Part shown: piece by piece, positions 11,295 to 23,149 of the stretch
Position numbering within the stretch: position 1 is the stretch's first letter
Layout of the letters: the number at the start of each line of letters is the position of its first letter
Assembly (NCBI GenBank): GCA_946406115.1
Contig: OX291562.1
Span: 6,416,001 to 6,480,000 of the forward strand
Origin: Apoda limacodes
Taxonomy: Eukaryota > Arthropoda > Insecta > Lepidoptera > Limacodidae
Length of the DNA stretch: 64,000 nucleotides
Reading direction: 5' to 3'
Made by a program: the position numbers and the translations under genes
The notes under the pieces: generated by a model
Databases searched by the model: none
What the model saw: only the letters and a program-made list of their open reading frames with translations
What the model was told of the DNA's origin: nothing

Positions 11295-12110
11295 TACTTT
11301 TACTTCAAACTATTGACTAAGACAGTAATATTTTAAAAGAAGAACCTAATCAAAAGACTATCAAAAAATACAATTGTTCGACAAAAGTATAAAATTTTGC
11401 ACAATGCGTAGAGTCTGCAGTCAAAGTAGGATTTGAATGGCATAACTGTTATTAACAAAAGGAGGAAAACGCTTCAGTTGTTTTCTTTTTAGCGATAACA
11501 GTTTCAATAACCGTCCTCAACTCTACGTTATTCCATTTTGAAAACTCACAATGTGGATGGAAATAAAACCAATAAAACTATGAACTTCCGCAAAGCTGTT
11601 TACTGAATACTAACGAGTTTTGCTAAAGTTTTGAACATGATTCAAATCAACTTAGTCACTGGTTTATATTGGAATATTGGTTTTGCTTTTCATTTATGAA
11701 CTTTCTACAGTCAATAAAGTAATAGTACAGTATTTTGTTCAAATACGCCGTGTAATTTAATTACTTTCCTTTCAATACTTTGGGCATGGTTCACTAATAC
11801 CATTTTTTTGTGATAGGGTGTTTTCCTACTTTTCACTACTATATTTAAGTTCATAAATTAATATTGTTTGTGTGTTCGTCCTTTTTAAAAATCATTCAAG
11901 TATATGATCTGTTTTGTTCTTTTGTTATCTGGAATTCTTCAAAATTTTAATTTCAATCTTTTGTTTTAGATGACTGAAAGATACTCTTGCCATCCCATCT
12001 ATTCGGAAAACGTTGAAGATGTTAGAAGCTTTTAGTTTAGCGGGCAGTGAGATTTGATTGAGTTCTAAAAAAACCTGTTAAACCTGAGCTATGTTCTGGA
12101 TTCAAAACCG
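11295..12110. other. AT-rich upstream region, no gene seen
   Basis: Lies upstream of the minus-strand gene at 9685-11294 and before the tandem array. I see no clear promoter element or exon. Any promoter of that gene would fall in the first few hundred bases. Confidence 0.4.
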
Positions 12111-13796
12111 TAAAAAAATTATTTTGCTCCCTTGTGATAAAATATTTATGCTTTGCTCACTTTGATTTTTTGTACCATTATGTTTTCGAAATTTTTATTT
12201 CTTTTTTTACAATTTAATTAATTGGCGTTAATAGTTTACTACAACTATGAGTTTAATTTAATCTAAGCGCACAAAGTGCGACGTGCCAAGTTCTCGCATT
12301 GAGTTTCAATACCTACTGAATTGTATTTAATTGAACTTGTCAAAGGAGATCATTCATATTGGGCCCTAAAATATTATAGGTAGGTAGGTACTGTAGAGGA
12401 AACCGCTTAGATTTTAGTTACTTAAAAAGGAAAGCTCAAAGAGGTTCGGTGTCCTACTAATACTTGTTGCAGATCACCTTTTTAATATTTATTCCAAAAA
12501 GCTATTATAACTCCTTTTCGCCAGCGGCTACTTTCAGTTTTTAATAAAATATACGGTACGGTATAGATTCCTATGGAATGGCTGAAGTGTCGAACAAGAA
12601 AGACATTATTTTTTGTATAAAAACGGCATTGTGAGATTTAGGCGCAATTAAGTATAAATCGTGAATCATTCAATCAATTCACACAGTATTCTGTTCTGAA
12701 ACCGTAGCCAAATAATCGTATGATTTATGCATTTCAGTTATTTTATTTAGAAAACAAAACAAAATCTTCACAAGAAGTGGTTCTGATTTTACTTGAAGGT
12801 TTTTTGTGTAGGTACATAAGTAACGGACTACTCAAACAGTGGTTGAAAAATTATTGTGGTTGAACAAATTACAATCATAATCCTTAATGTTTGGAGGTGC
12901 TGAAACGTCACTGCCGCCCAAAACTCTTTCTAAACATACATTTAAAGATTGTAGGGGGCAAAAACAAACATGTTTTAAGGGGAGTATGATATTGTGTGTC
13001 ATGGGTGACTGCTCGGCGCAGTAATTGATTTTTTTAATGAGTTGTTACGGCTCTGAATTCTAGCACTTCTTTGGCTTGGTGAGCCCGTAGTAAAATAATT
13101 TTAATCGGTCAAATTGTGGCCGAGCGAAAAGGGGGGGGGGGCAGTAATAGGTGTCCTGATGGTTTGCCATGAACTGCCAATTCATGCAAATAAACACAAA
13201 AGGGTTTAATGATTCAAGAGGGCGGACAGTTATTCTCTGCACTAAGATAGAACTGCACTAGACTATGCACTAGAATTGAAATACCTATGTCAATTCAAGG
13301 AGTAAAACCTGCCATCCTTCTGGGCACTCTCCCGTAGCTTTTATTTGGCACAGGTTTTTATTTATAGTTTAATAACAGTTTGTTAAAAAAATTGTAAAAA
13401 CAAAAATATATATATATATACCTCCAGGACTAGATACTCTAAATCCAATCCCTATTCTCCAGGACATTCCAAATATATTTTTATAATTTTGAATTACGAA
13501 CCCTGTAAATACTTAAATTGAATTTGGGATTAGTAGGCATTCTGGTAAACATTTCTGAAGGCTTTCATTATAAATATGGCGCAGAAAGACATTCTCTGTT
13601 CACTGTCAGCTCGGATTTGTAGAGTAATTTATGGCTCGTAAGTTACTTCGAGTAAAAGAATTTCCTTAATTTAAAGAAGATGCTTAATGTACTTTAAAGG
13701 CATAATTGTTAACTTAATTATAGAAATTGAGTCCTCGCATATTTTTTCCAGTGTTTGGGACATATCTCATTAACGTTCGTTAACATTTTGTGACCA

Positions 13797-14000
13797 CAAT
13801 ATCCATACTAATTTTATAAATGCGAAAGTAACTTTGTCTGACTGTCTGTTTGTCTGTTACCTCTTCATGCTTAAACCGCTGAACTGATTTAGATGAAATT
13901 TGGGACGGAGACAGTAAGATTTTATCACGTAGAATCCAAAAGTTTCCGCGGTAATAACTATAAACGAGCTTAAAGGAACTATAGCTACAGCTATAGCAAA
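13797..14000 (+). repeat. RTE/SINE-type 3' tail inside array unit
   Basis: Order: ATCCATACTAATTTTATAAATGCGAAAGTAACTTTGTCTG, CTGTTACCTCTTCATGCTTAAACCGCTGAAC, then GATGAAATTTGGGACGGAGA. The same motif set recurs in both orientations throughout the window. Counterparts are at about 19397-19600 and 24836-25039 in units 2 and 3. Confidence 0.75.
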
Positions 14001-14369
14001 CTTCATTGGTATAATTAAAAAAAGTTGACTTAAGAATCTCACGCAGATAATCAAATTAAGGGCGGGTTGAGACGCTGGAACAACTTAAAAATTGAGAATA
14101 GTTTCCACAACGCCTGTAGCTTTTGTATTTGTAATTTATACATATGTAGGTCCAACACTTGGAGTTAGAGTAGTTAGGAGTACCCGTAAACATTTGTGAT
14201 CACAAGCGACTGATCACACGCGGAAAAATGTATAAGAAGGTCTCTGCAGGATAAAGTTTCAGTTGATAGAAGAGGGCACCCTGCGTCTGGGAGGGGCACA
14301 TACCTGGGCATGGGTAACCTATTTTTACTCGATTCTTTTAAAATGAAAATATATAAATGTGAAAGTATG

Positions 14370-14455
14370 TCTAGATGAATGGATGAATGGATGATTGGAT
14401 GGATGGATGAATGTATGAATGGATGAATGGATAGATAGATGAATGGATGGATGTT
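14370..14455 (+). repeat. Degenerate GGAT/GAAT microsatellite
   Basis: Imperfect tetranucleotide run (ATGAATGGATGAATGG type). The matching tracts in units 2 and 3 (near 19945-20005 and 25384-25444) are shorter, one of the differences separating unit 1 from the other two. Confidence 0.8.
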
Positions 14456-15679
14456 TGCTACTCAATCAAGCTACAACTACTGGACGGATTGGCACACATA
14501 TAGGTTAGGTGTTGTAATAGGACATAGGCTACTTTTTATCCCAAAAAATTAAAAAGCTCCCGCAGGAAAAACTATAACAGAGGTTAAACGAATTATAACC
14601 ACAGCTATAGCTTGCTATAGCAAACTTCATTGGTATAATTAAGGAGCTCCAAGCCGATTACCGAATTTAGGGTGGGGCTAAAAAATAATACAATACGAAA
14701 TTATGGGATTCCCCATAATTTATTACAACGCATCGAAAGAATAATTACACTCCCGTGATTAAGCTTTTAAAAGAATCCTAAATATGGGCATCAGAACCAA
14801 CTCTGAGGCAATAAAGCAATCTTTTAAATACAGTAAAATTATTATAACAAGTTGTTATTAAATATGAAAATTAAGATGACTTAATCTTGCTGTAAATTAT
14901 TTAAGTTACGAACATTTCCGGCTTGGAAACTCGAAATTTATAGCGACTTAAATTTTCTTTGCTTTAACAGCGGTATTTGTATCGTGTTTGTATATGAATT
15001 ATTGCCTATAAATTTTTGTCCCCTAACAAACGAAGTAAGGAATGCTGATCGGTTAAAATTATTTTGAATAATGAACTTAAAAAGAAGCTTGAAGTCCAGT
15101 TTTAGGGGTTTGTACCCAAAGGATGTTAATAAAGTTGTGTTACTTAGCCTACGCTCTCTGTCTGTCTGTCCTACCTTTAAAGTACTCGGTTTTCTTAGAC
15201 CGAGGTAGGTAGATGCCTAAAATTATCTCAGAACATGTTATGGTGGATGTACTAACAAAGATTAAAAAAAAGGTTAAAAATTTAAGAGGGGTCTTCAAAC
15301 AATAACCATGTCTTGGTTGTTTTTTCGCTATCGTGAAAACGGAAATACAAGGAAGCTTCAGGTCTAAAACGACTATAGTGTGAGCTTTATAGCTTTATAG
15401 TGTGAGCTTTATAGTAACCAAACAAATAATCGTGTATTCTGTGTTGGTACGGAACCCTCAGTACGCGAGACCTAGGTTTCTAATTTTTTTGTGTCGTTGG
15501 CGTAATAAGGCAAGTAAATAAAAAGCAAACTTAAGGTTACGTATTGTAACGGAAGGTTTTTTTTATGTTGGCCGAACCGGTTACAACTATGAGACAGTGT
15601 CTCACAGCCAAGTTGGGGAAAGACGAGCACACAACACGGACGGTGGCCGTAAGCCGTAACCTCCTTTACTCGATGCGTC

Positions 15680-15995
15680 TCGTGGCACTTTAAGGCTGTG
15701 CGTATCTACGTTACCGATCGCCATCGGCATCATTCTCACACTTTATAATCGAAATGGTCGCGTACAGTGCGGTGTTTGAGAAACTTCCTCCCGCGAACGC
15801 TGTGAGCTCCCTGCCAAGGTTTTCTCTAAGGACTACAGTATGGGGTTCGTCAAGAAAGAAGTTATTTGATTATTAAAGGGTCGGCAACGCGCGAGTGATA
15901 CCCCTGGTGTTACAAGCGTCCATAGGCTACGGTGACCGCTTACCATCAGGCGGACAGTATGCTTGTTTGTCACCTTATTGGTATTAAAAAAAAAA
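15680..15995 (+). pseudogene. CR1-like LINE 3' fragment
   Basis: Decayed end of RT (the coding equivalent of TVRF.R.FLP) followed by the standard tail TTTTCTCTAAGGACTACAGTATGG, GGGTCGGCAACGCGCGAGTGATACC and a terminal GGTATTAAAAAAAAA. Counterparts: about 21120-21438 and 26559-26877. Confidence 0.8.
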
Positions 15996-16404
15996 CGTTG
16001 TGAGTGCGTATAATCCTAAAATTACAGTTACCAAGAGTATGTAGTTACTTAACCCACCTTTATACCCAAAGCCAAATAAAGCCAAACCCAAAAGTAACAT
16101 TTTTTTTAACATAATTATCTTTGCTGTGTCATTGCCTAGTGACGATATGTCTTATGTGACAAAAAAATATATTCTAATAATAGAGTCACACACAAGATAT
16201 TGTTTATTATTCAGGACATGTACTTACTGTTTAACAAAATTGCTGATGCGTCGATTCTATGATAAGATAATTACCGAATACGACATGGGATCTTCATCAC
16301 ACAACTTTGTACTGTGTAAAGATTGCAATTTAGCATGTTTTTTTAATACATTTTATTGTTTTTCATGGGATAAAATAAACAAAAGCTGATGATTTACTAA
16401 ACTA

Positions 16405-16875
16405 ATATGAAGTACTGCTACCATCTCTGGGGTGCAATGCACCCGGATATCAGCTTGGTCCTTTTGACTCTGTTTTATGACGGGTTGAGAAAATCATCGA
16501 CGATCCCAAACTCCAAGCCGTATCGAGCCCTGTGGAGAGTGTTTGCCTCCCTGTTTATGTTCTACCGCTGGTAGCCCATTAGGCTGCTTTTTACCATCGC
16601 ACCGCTCGCAATCAGGATAGAATTTATCCTTACACCTTAGATCCTAAATGGTCACATGCAGTGCGGTTTCAGAGGAACTTCCGCGCGCAAACGCTTAGGT
16701 TGTGGAATGACCTTCCTACCAAAGTTTTCTCTAAGGACAAAATAATCAGATTTTTATAGTTGGCAACGCGCGAGTAATGCCCCTGGTGTAACAAAGCGTC
16801 CATATGTTGCGGTGACCGTTTACCATCAGGCCGAACGATGACTGGTTTGCCAACATAGTGGTATAAAAAAAACAA
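16405..16875 (+). pseudogene. CR1-like LINE RT C-terminus and tail
   Basis: In one frame the stretch reads MKYCYHLWGAM, later KIIDDPKLQAVSSP, FYHRTARNQD and LDPKWSHAVRFQRNF, the same C-terminal RT region as at 7555-7121, but with several stops and no catalytic core. It ends with the shared 3' tail and an A-rich end near 16870. Counterparts: about 21840-22312 and 27279-27751. Confidence 0.8.
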
Positions 16876-16904
16876 AATTATGAATGCTTCGTTGGAAGTT
16901 GTTT

Positions 16905-17600
16905 AGCTTTAGGAGTGGTTGTGCTCGCCATTTATGCTGATAGATGGCATAAGCATAAATGGCACTCGGCTCCGATTTGCTGAGAATATAGGAGTCATAG
17001 CAGAATTGCTAGAAAACCTAGGCTCGATTTTTAAAAACTTTTGCAGAGTTTCCCAACAATTGGCCATGAGCATAGATATAACGAAGGTTATGTTTAAAGT
17101 CCATGACGCACCCATATTCCGGTTGTTGTTGGAAATTCAATTCTGAAAGTCCTTAACGAATACACGCCTAGGGCAAATTGTTAAGTTAGGTAGGTCCAAC
17201 TTTAAGGAAGAGTTCAATCGGATGCTCTATCTTGGCTGGGCAGTATTTGGGTAATAACGTAACGTCTGTTCTTCCAAAATACCTCAGTACCTACGTATTA
17301 AAGTCCGTTTGTTGCCAGTAGTGACTGTTGGTACAGAAACATGGTCCTTAACAGTTGGCCTCCTGAATAAGCTGAGTCACTCAGCGAGCTTTTTTCTTTA
17401 AAATCTGGAACGAGGGAGTTCGCCAAAAAACCAAAATGACGTACGTCGGTGACGTAGCTCGAACAGTTAGCAAGCTGAAGTGGCAAGGATGGGCCACATC
17501 ACTCTTCGGACCGATAACCGATACATTCAGAAATGGACATTGTCCATGTGAAAGAACGATATCGTTTATTTCAACAAGGAACACAATCAACATTATCCTA
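16905..17600 (+). pseudogene. RTE-like reverse transcriptase relic
   Basis: Plus-strand relic with DGISINGTRLRFAENIGVIAE, where FAEN stands at the place of the catalytic FADD. It continues with RVSQQLAMSIDITKVMF, then RMLYLGWAVFG and VVTVGTETWSLT, a block order typical of RTE-class RTs. Stops interrupt it after EIQF and in the last third. Catalytic Asp residues are lost, so it is inactive. Minus-strand frames here are shadows. Counterparts: about 22338-23040 and 27777-28479. Confidence 0.75.
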
Positions 17601-17710
17601 TAAAATTTATTGCACCAATAAGTGATCTAACTAAGCAACCTGAAAATATGAACCACTAAAACCCGTGAAGTGATCTAGCACGGTCAGCGATATAAATTGG
17701 AGTTAGTTAG

Positions 17711-20700
17711 TAAAAAAATTATTTTGCTCCCTTGTGATAAAATATTTATGCTTTGCTCACTTTGATTTTTTGTACCATTATGTTTTCGAAATTTTTATTT
17801 CTTTTTTTACAATTTAATTAATTGGCGTTAATAGTTTACTACAACTATGAGTTTAATTTAATCTAAGCGCACAAAGTGCGACGTGCCAAGTTCTCGCATT
17901 GAGTTTCAATACCTACTGAATTGTATTTAATTGAACTTGTCAAAGGAGATCATTCATATTGGGCCCTAAAATATTATAGGTAGGTAGGTACTGTAGAGGA
18001 AACCGCTTAGATTTTAGTTACTTAAAAAGGAAAGCTCAAAGAGGTTCGGTGTCCTACTAATACTTGTTGCAGATCACCTTTTTAATATTTATTCCAAAAA
18101 GCTATTATAACTCCTTTTCGCCAGCGGCTACTTTCAGTTTTTAATAAAATATACGGTACGGTATAGATTCCTATGGAATGGCTGAAGTGTCGAACAAGAA
18201 AGACATTATTTTTTGTATAAAAACGGCATTGTGAGATTTAGGCGCAATTAAGTATAAATCGTGAATCATTCAATCAATTCACACAGTATTCTGTTCTGAA
18301 ACCGTAGCCAAATAATCGTATGATTTATGCATTTCAGTTATTTTATTTAGAAAACAAAACAAAATCTTCACAAGAAGTGGTTCTGATTTTACTTGAAGGT
18401 TTTTTGTGTAGGTACATAAGTAACGGACTACTCAAACAGTGGTTGAAAAATTATTGTGGTTGAACAAATTACAATCATAATCCTTAATGTTTGGAGGTGC
18501 TGAAACGTCACTGCCGCCCAAAACTCTTTCTAAACATACATTTAAAGATTGTAGGGGGCAAAAACAAACATGTTTTAAGGGGAGTATGATATTGTGTGTC
18601 ATGGGTGACTGCTCGGCGCAGTAATTGTTTTTTTTAATGAGTTGTTACGGCTCTGAATTCTAGCACTTCTTTGGCTTGGTGAGCCCGTAGTAAAATAATT
18701 TTAATCGGTCAAATTGTGGCCGAGCGAAAAGGGGGGGGGGGGGGCAGTAATAGGTGTCCTGATGGTTTGCCATGAACTGCCAATTCATGCAAATAAACAC
18801 AAAAGGGTTTAATGATTTAAGAGGGCGGACAGTTATTCTCTGCACTAAGATAGAACTGCACTAGACTATGCACTAGAATTGAAATACCTATGTCAATTCA
18901 AGGAGTAAGACCTGCCATCCTTCTGGGCACTCTCCCGTAGCTTTTATTTGGCACAGGTTTTTTATTTATAGTTTAATAACAGTTTGTTAAAAAAATTGTA
19001 AAAATAAAAATATATATATATACCTCCAGGACTAGATACTCTAAATCCAATCTCTATTCTCCAGGACATTCCAAATATTTTTATAATGTTGAATTACGAA
19101 CCCTGTAAATACTTAAATCGAATTTGGGATTAGTAGGCATTCTGGTAAACATTTCTGAAGGCTTTCATTTTAAATATGGCGCAGAAAGACATTATCTGTT
19201 CACTGTCAGCTCGGATTTGTAGAGTAATTTATGGCTCGTATGTTACTTCGAGTAAAAGAATTTCCTTAATTTAAGGAAGATGCTTAATGTAGTTTAAAGG
19301 CATAATTGTTAACTTAATTATAGAAATTGAGTCCTAGCATATTTTTTCCAGTGTTTGGGACATATCTCATTAACGTTCGTTAACATTTTGTGACCACAAT
19401 ATCCATACTAATTTTATAAATGCGAAAGTAACTTTGTCTGACTGTCTGTCTGTCTGTTACCTCTTCATGCTTAAACCGCTGAACTGATTTAGATGAAATT
19501 TAGGACGGACACAGTAAGATTTTATCACGTAGAATTCAAAAGTTTCCGCGGTAATAACTATAAACGAGCTTAAAGGAACTATAGCTACAGCTATAGCAAA
19601 TTTCATTGGTATAATTAAAAAAGTTGACTTAAGAATCTCTGGAACAACTTAAATATTGAAAGTAGTTTCCACAACGCCTGTAGCTTTTGTATTTGTAATT
19701 TATACATATGTATAAATACTCTAACACTTGGAGTTAGAGTAGCTAGGAGTACCTGTAAACATTTGTGATCACAAGCGACTGATCACACGCGGGAAAATGT
19801 ATAAGAAGGTCTCTGCAGGATAAAGATTCAGTTGATAGAAGAGGGCGCCCTGCGCCTGGGAGGGGCACATACCTGGGCATGGGTAACCTATTTTTACTCG
19901 ATTCTTTTAAAATGAAAATATATAAATGTGAAAGTATGTCTAGATGAATGGATGGATGGATGATTGTATGAATGGATGAATGGATAGATAGATGAATGGA
20001 TGGATGTTTGCTACTCAATCAAGCTACAACTACTGGACGGATTGGCACACATATAGGTTAGGTGTTGTAATAGGACATAGGCTACTTTTTATCCCGAAAA
20101 ATTAAAAAAATCCCATAGGAAAAACTATAACAGAGGTTAAACGAACTATAACCACAGCTATAGCTTGCTATAGCAAACTTCATCGGTATAATTAAGGAGC
20201 TGCAAGCCGATTACTGATTTTAGGGTGGGGCTAAAAAATAATACAATTAGAAATTTGGGATTCTATGGGAGCTTTTAAAAGAATCTTAAATATGGGCATC
20301 AGAACAAACTCTAAGGCAAAAAAGCAATCTTTTAAATACAGTTCAATTATTATAACAAGTTGTTATTAAATATGAAAATTAAGATAACTTAATCTTGCTG
20401 TAAATTATTTAAGTTACGAACATTTCCGGCTTGGAAACTCGAAATTTATAGCGACTTAAATTTTCTTTGCTTTAACAGCGGTATTTGTATCGTGTTTGTT
20501 TATGAATTATTGCCTATAAATTTTTGTCCCCTAACAAACGAAGTAAGGAATGCTGATCGGTTAAAATTATTTTGAATAATGAACTTAAAAAGAAGCTTGA
20601 AGTCCAGTTTTAGGGGTTTGTACCCAAAGGATGTTAATAAAGTTGTGTTACTTAGCCTACGCTCTCTGTCTGTCTGTCCTACCTTTAAAGTACTCGGTTT

Positions 20701-23149
20701 TCTTAGACCGAGGTAGGTAGATGCCTAAAATTATCTCAGAACATGTTATGGTGGATGTACTAACAAAGATTAAAAAAAAGGTTAAAAATTTAAGAGGGGT
20801 CTTCAAACAATAACCATGTCTTGGTTGTTTTTTCGCTATCGTGAAAACGGAAATACAAAGAAGCTTCAAGTCTAAAACGACTATAGTGTGAGCTTTATAG
20901 CTTTATAGTGTGAGCTTTATAGTAACCAAACAAATAATCGTGCATTCTGTGTTGGTACGGAACCCTCAGACTTAAGTTTACGTTTTGTAACGGAAGGTTT
21001 TTTTTTATGTTGGCCGAACCGGTTACAACTATAAGACAGTGTCTCACAGCCAAGTTGGGGAAAGACGAGCACACAACACGGACGGTGGCCGTAAACCGTA
21101 ACCTCCTTCACTCGATGCGTGTCGTGGCACTTTAAGGCTGTGTGTATCTACGTTACCGATCGCCATCGGCATCATTCTCACACTTTATAATCGAAATGGT
21201 CGCGTACAGTGCGGTGTTTGAGAAACTTCCTCCCGCGAACGCTGTGAGCTCCCTGCCAAGGTTTTCTCTAAGGACTACAGAATGGGGTTCTTCAAGAAAG
21301 AAGTTATTTGATTATTAAAGGGTCGGCAACGCGCGAGTGATACCCCTGGTGGTACAAGCGTCCATAGGCTACGGTGACCGCTTACCATCAGGCGGACAGT
21401 ATGCTTGTTTTTCACCTTATTGGTATTAAAAAAAAAAACGTTGTGAGTGCGTATAATCCTAAAATTACAGTTACCAAGAGTATGTAGTTACTTAACCCAC
21501 CTTTATACCCAAAGCCAAATAAAGCCAAACCCAAAAGTAACATTTTTTTTACATAATTATCTTTGCTGTGTCATTGCCTAGTCACGATATTTCTTATGTG
21601 AAAAAAAATATATTCTAATAATAGAGTCACACACAAGATATTGTTTATTATTCAGGACATATGCTTACTGTTTAACAAAATTGTTTATGTGTCGATTCTA
21701 TGATAAGATAATTACCGAATACGACATGGGATCTCATCACACAACTTTGTACTGTGTAAAGATTGCAATTTAGCATGTTTTTTTAATACATTTTATTGTT
21801 TTTCATGGGATAAAATAAATAAAAGCTGATGATTTACTAAACTAATATGAAGTACTGCTACCATCTCTGGGGTGCAATGCTCCTGGATATCAGCTTGGTC
21901 CTTTTGTCTCTGTTTCATGACGGGTTGAGAAAATCATTGACGATCCCAAACTCCAAGCCGTATCGAGCCCTGTGGAGAGTGTTTGCCTCCCTGTTTATGT
22001 TCTACCGCTGGTAGCCCATTAGGCTACTTTTTACCATCGCACCGCTCGCAATCAGCATTGAATTTATCCTTACACCTTAGATCCTAAATGTTCACGTGCA
22101 GTGCGGTTTCAGAGGAACTTCCGCGCGCAAACGCTTAGGTTGTGGAATGACCTTCTACCAAAGTTTTCTCTAAGGACTAAATAATCAGATTTTTATAGTT
22201 GGCAACGCGCGAGTAATGCCCCTGGTGTAACAAAGCGTCCATATGTTGCGGTGACCGTTTACCATCAGGCCGAACGTTGACTGGTTTGCCAACTTAGTGG
22301 TATAAAAAAAACAAAATTATGAATGCTTCGTTGGAAGATGTTTAGCTTAAAGAGTGGTTGTGCTCGCCATTTATGCTGATAGATGGCATAAGCATAAATG
22401 GCACTCGGCTCCGATTTGCTGAGAACATAGGAGTCATAGCAGAATTGCTAGAAACCTTAGGCTCGATTTTCAAAAACTTTGGCAGAGTTTCCCAACAATA
22501 GGCCATGAGCATGGATATAACGAAGGTTATGTTTAAAGTCCATGACGCACCCATATTCCGGTTGTTGTTGGAAATTCAATTCTGAAAGTCCTTAACGAAT
22601 ACACGCCTAGGGCAAATTGTTAAGTTAGGTAGGTCCAACTTTAAGGAAGAGTTCAATCGGATGCTCTATCTTGGCTGGGCAGTATATGGGTAATAACGTA
22701 ACGTCTGTTCTTCCAAAATACCTCAGTACCTACGTATTAAAGTCCGTTTGTTGCCAGTAGTGACTGTTGGTACAGAAACATGGTCCTTAACAGTTGGCCT
22801 CCTGAATAAGCTGAGTCACTCAGCGAGCTTTTTTCTTTAAAATCTGGAACGAGGGAGTTCGCCAAAAAACCAAAATGACGTACGTCGGTGACGTAGCTCG
22901 AACAGTTAGCAAGCTGAAGTGGCAAGGATGGGCCACATCGCTCTTCGGACCGATAACCGATACATTCAGAAATGGACATTGTCCATGTGAAAGAACGATA
23001 TCGTTTATTTCAACAAGGAACACAATCAACATTATCCTATAAAATTTATTGCACCAATAAGTGATCTAACTAAGCAACCTGAAAATATGAACCACTAAAA
23101 CCCGTGAAGTGATCTAGCACGGTCAGCGATATAAATTGGAGTTAGTTAG
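17711..23149 (+). repeat. Tandem array unit 2 (5439 bp)
   Basis: Second copy of the array unit. It shares with unit 3 all deletions that distinguish it from unit 1, and the 14-base G run at 18731-18744 (11 in unit 1). Every block I compared between this unit and unit 3 was identical at a fixed offset of 5439. Confidence 0.95.

Larger units (their letters stand above)
12111..17710 (+). repeat. Tandem array unit 1 (5600 bp, oldest)
   Basis: First of three head-to-tail copies. Each begins TAAAAAAATTATTTTGCTCCC and ends near TATAAATTGGAGTTAGTT. Unit 1 has about 161 bp more than unit 2. Segments present only here lie around 14040-14075, 14690-14760 and 15465-15535, and scattered substitutions are visible. 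The unit holds only repeat relics: RTE/SINE tails, a GGAT-type microsatellite, two CR1-like 3' fragments and an RTE-like RT relic. No host exon was recognised in it. Confidence 0.95.

Noticed and set aside
16909..17115. Minus-strand frame (MGASWTLNITFVIS), repeated in units 2 and 3
   Set aside because: Antisense shadow of the RTE-like RT relic, which reads correctly on the plus strand (DGISING...).
19743..20018. His/Ser/Ile-rich minus-strand frame, repeated at 25182
   Set aside because: Created by the GGAT/GAAT microsatellite read on the other strand.
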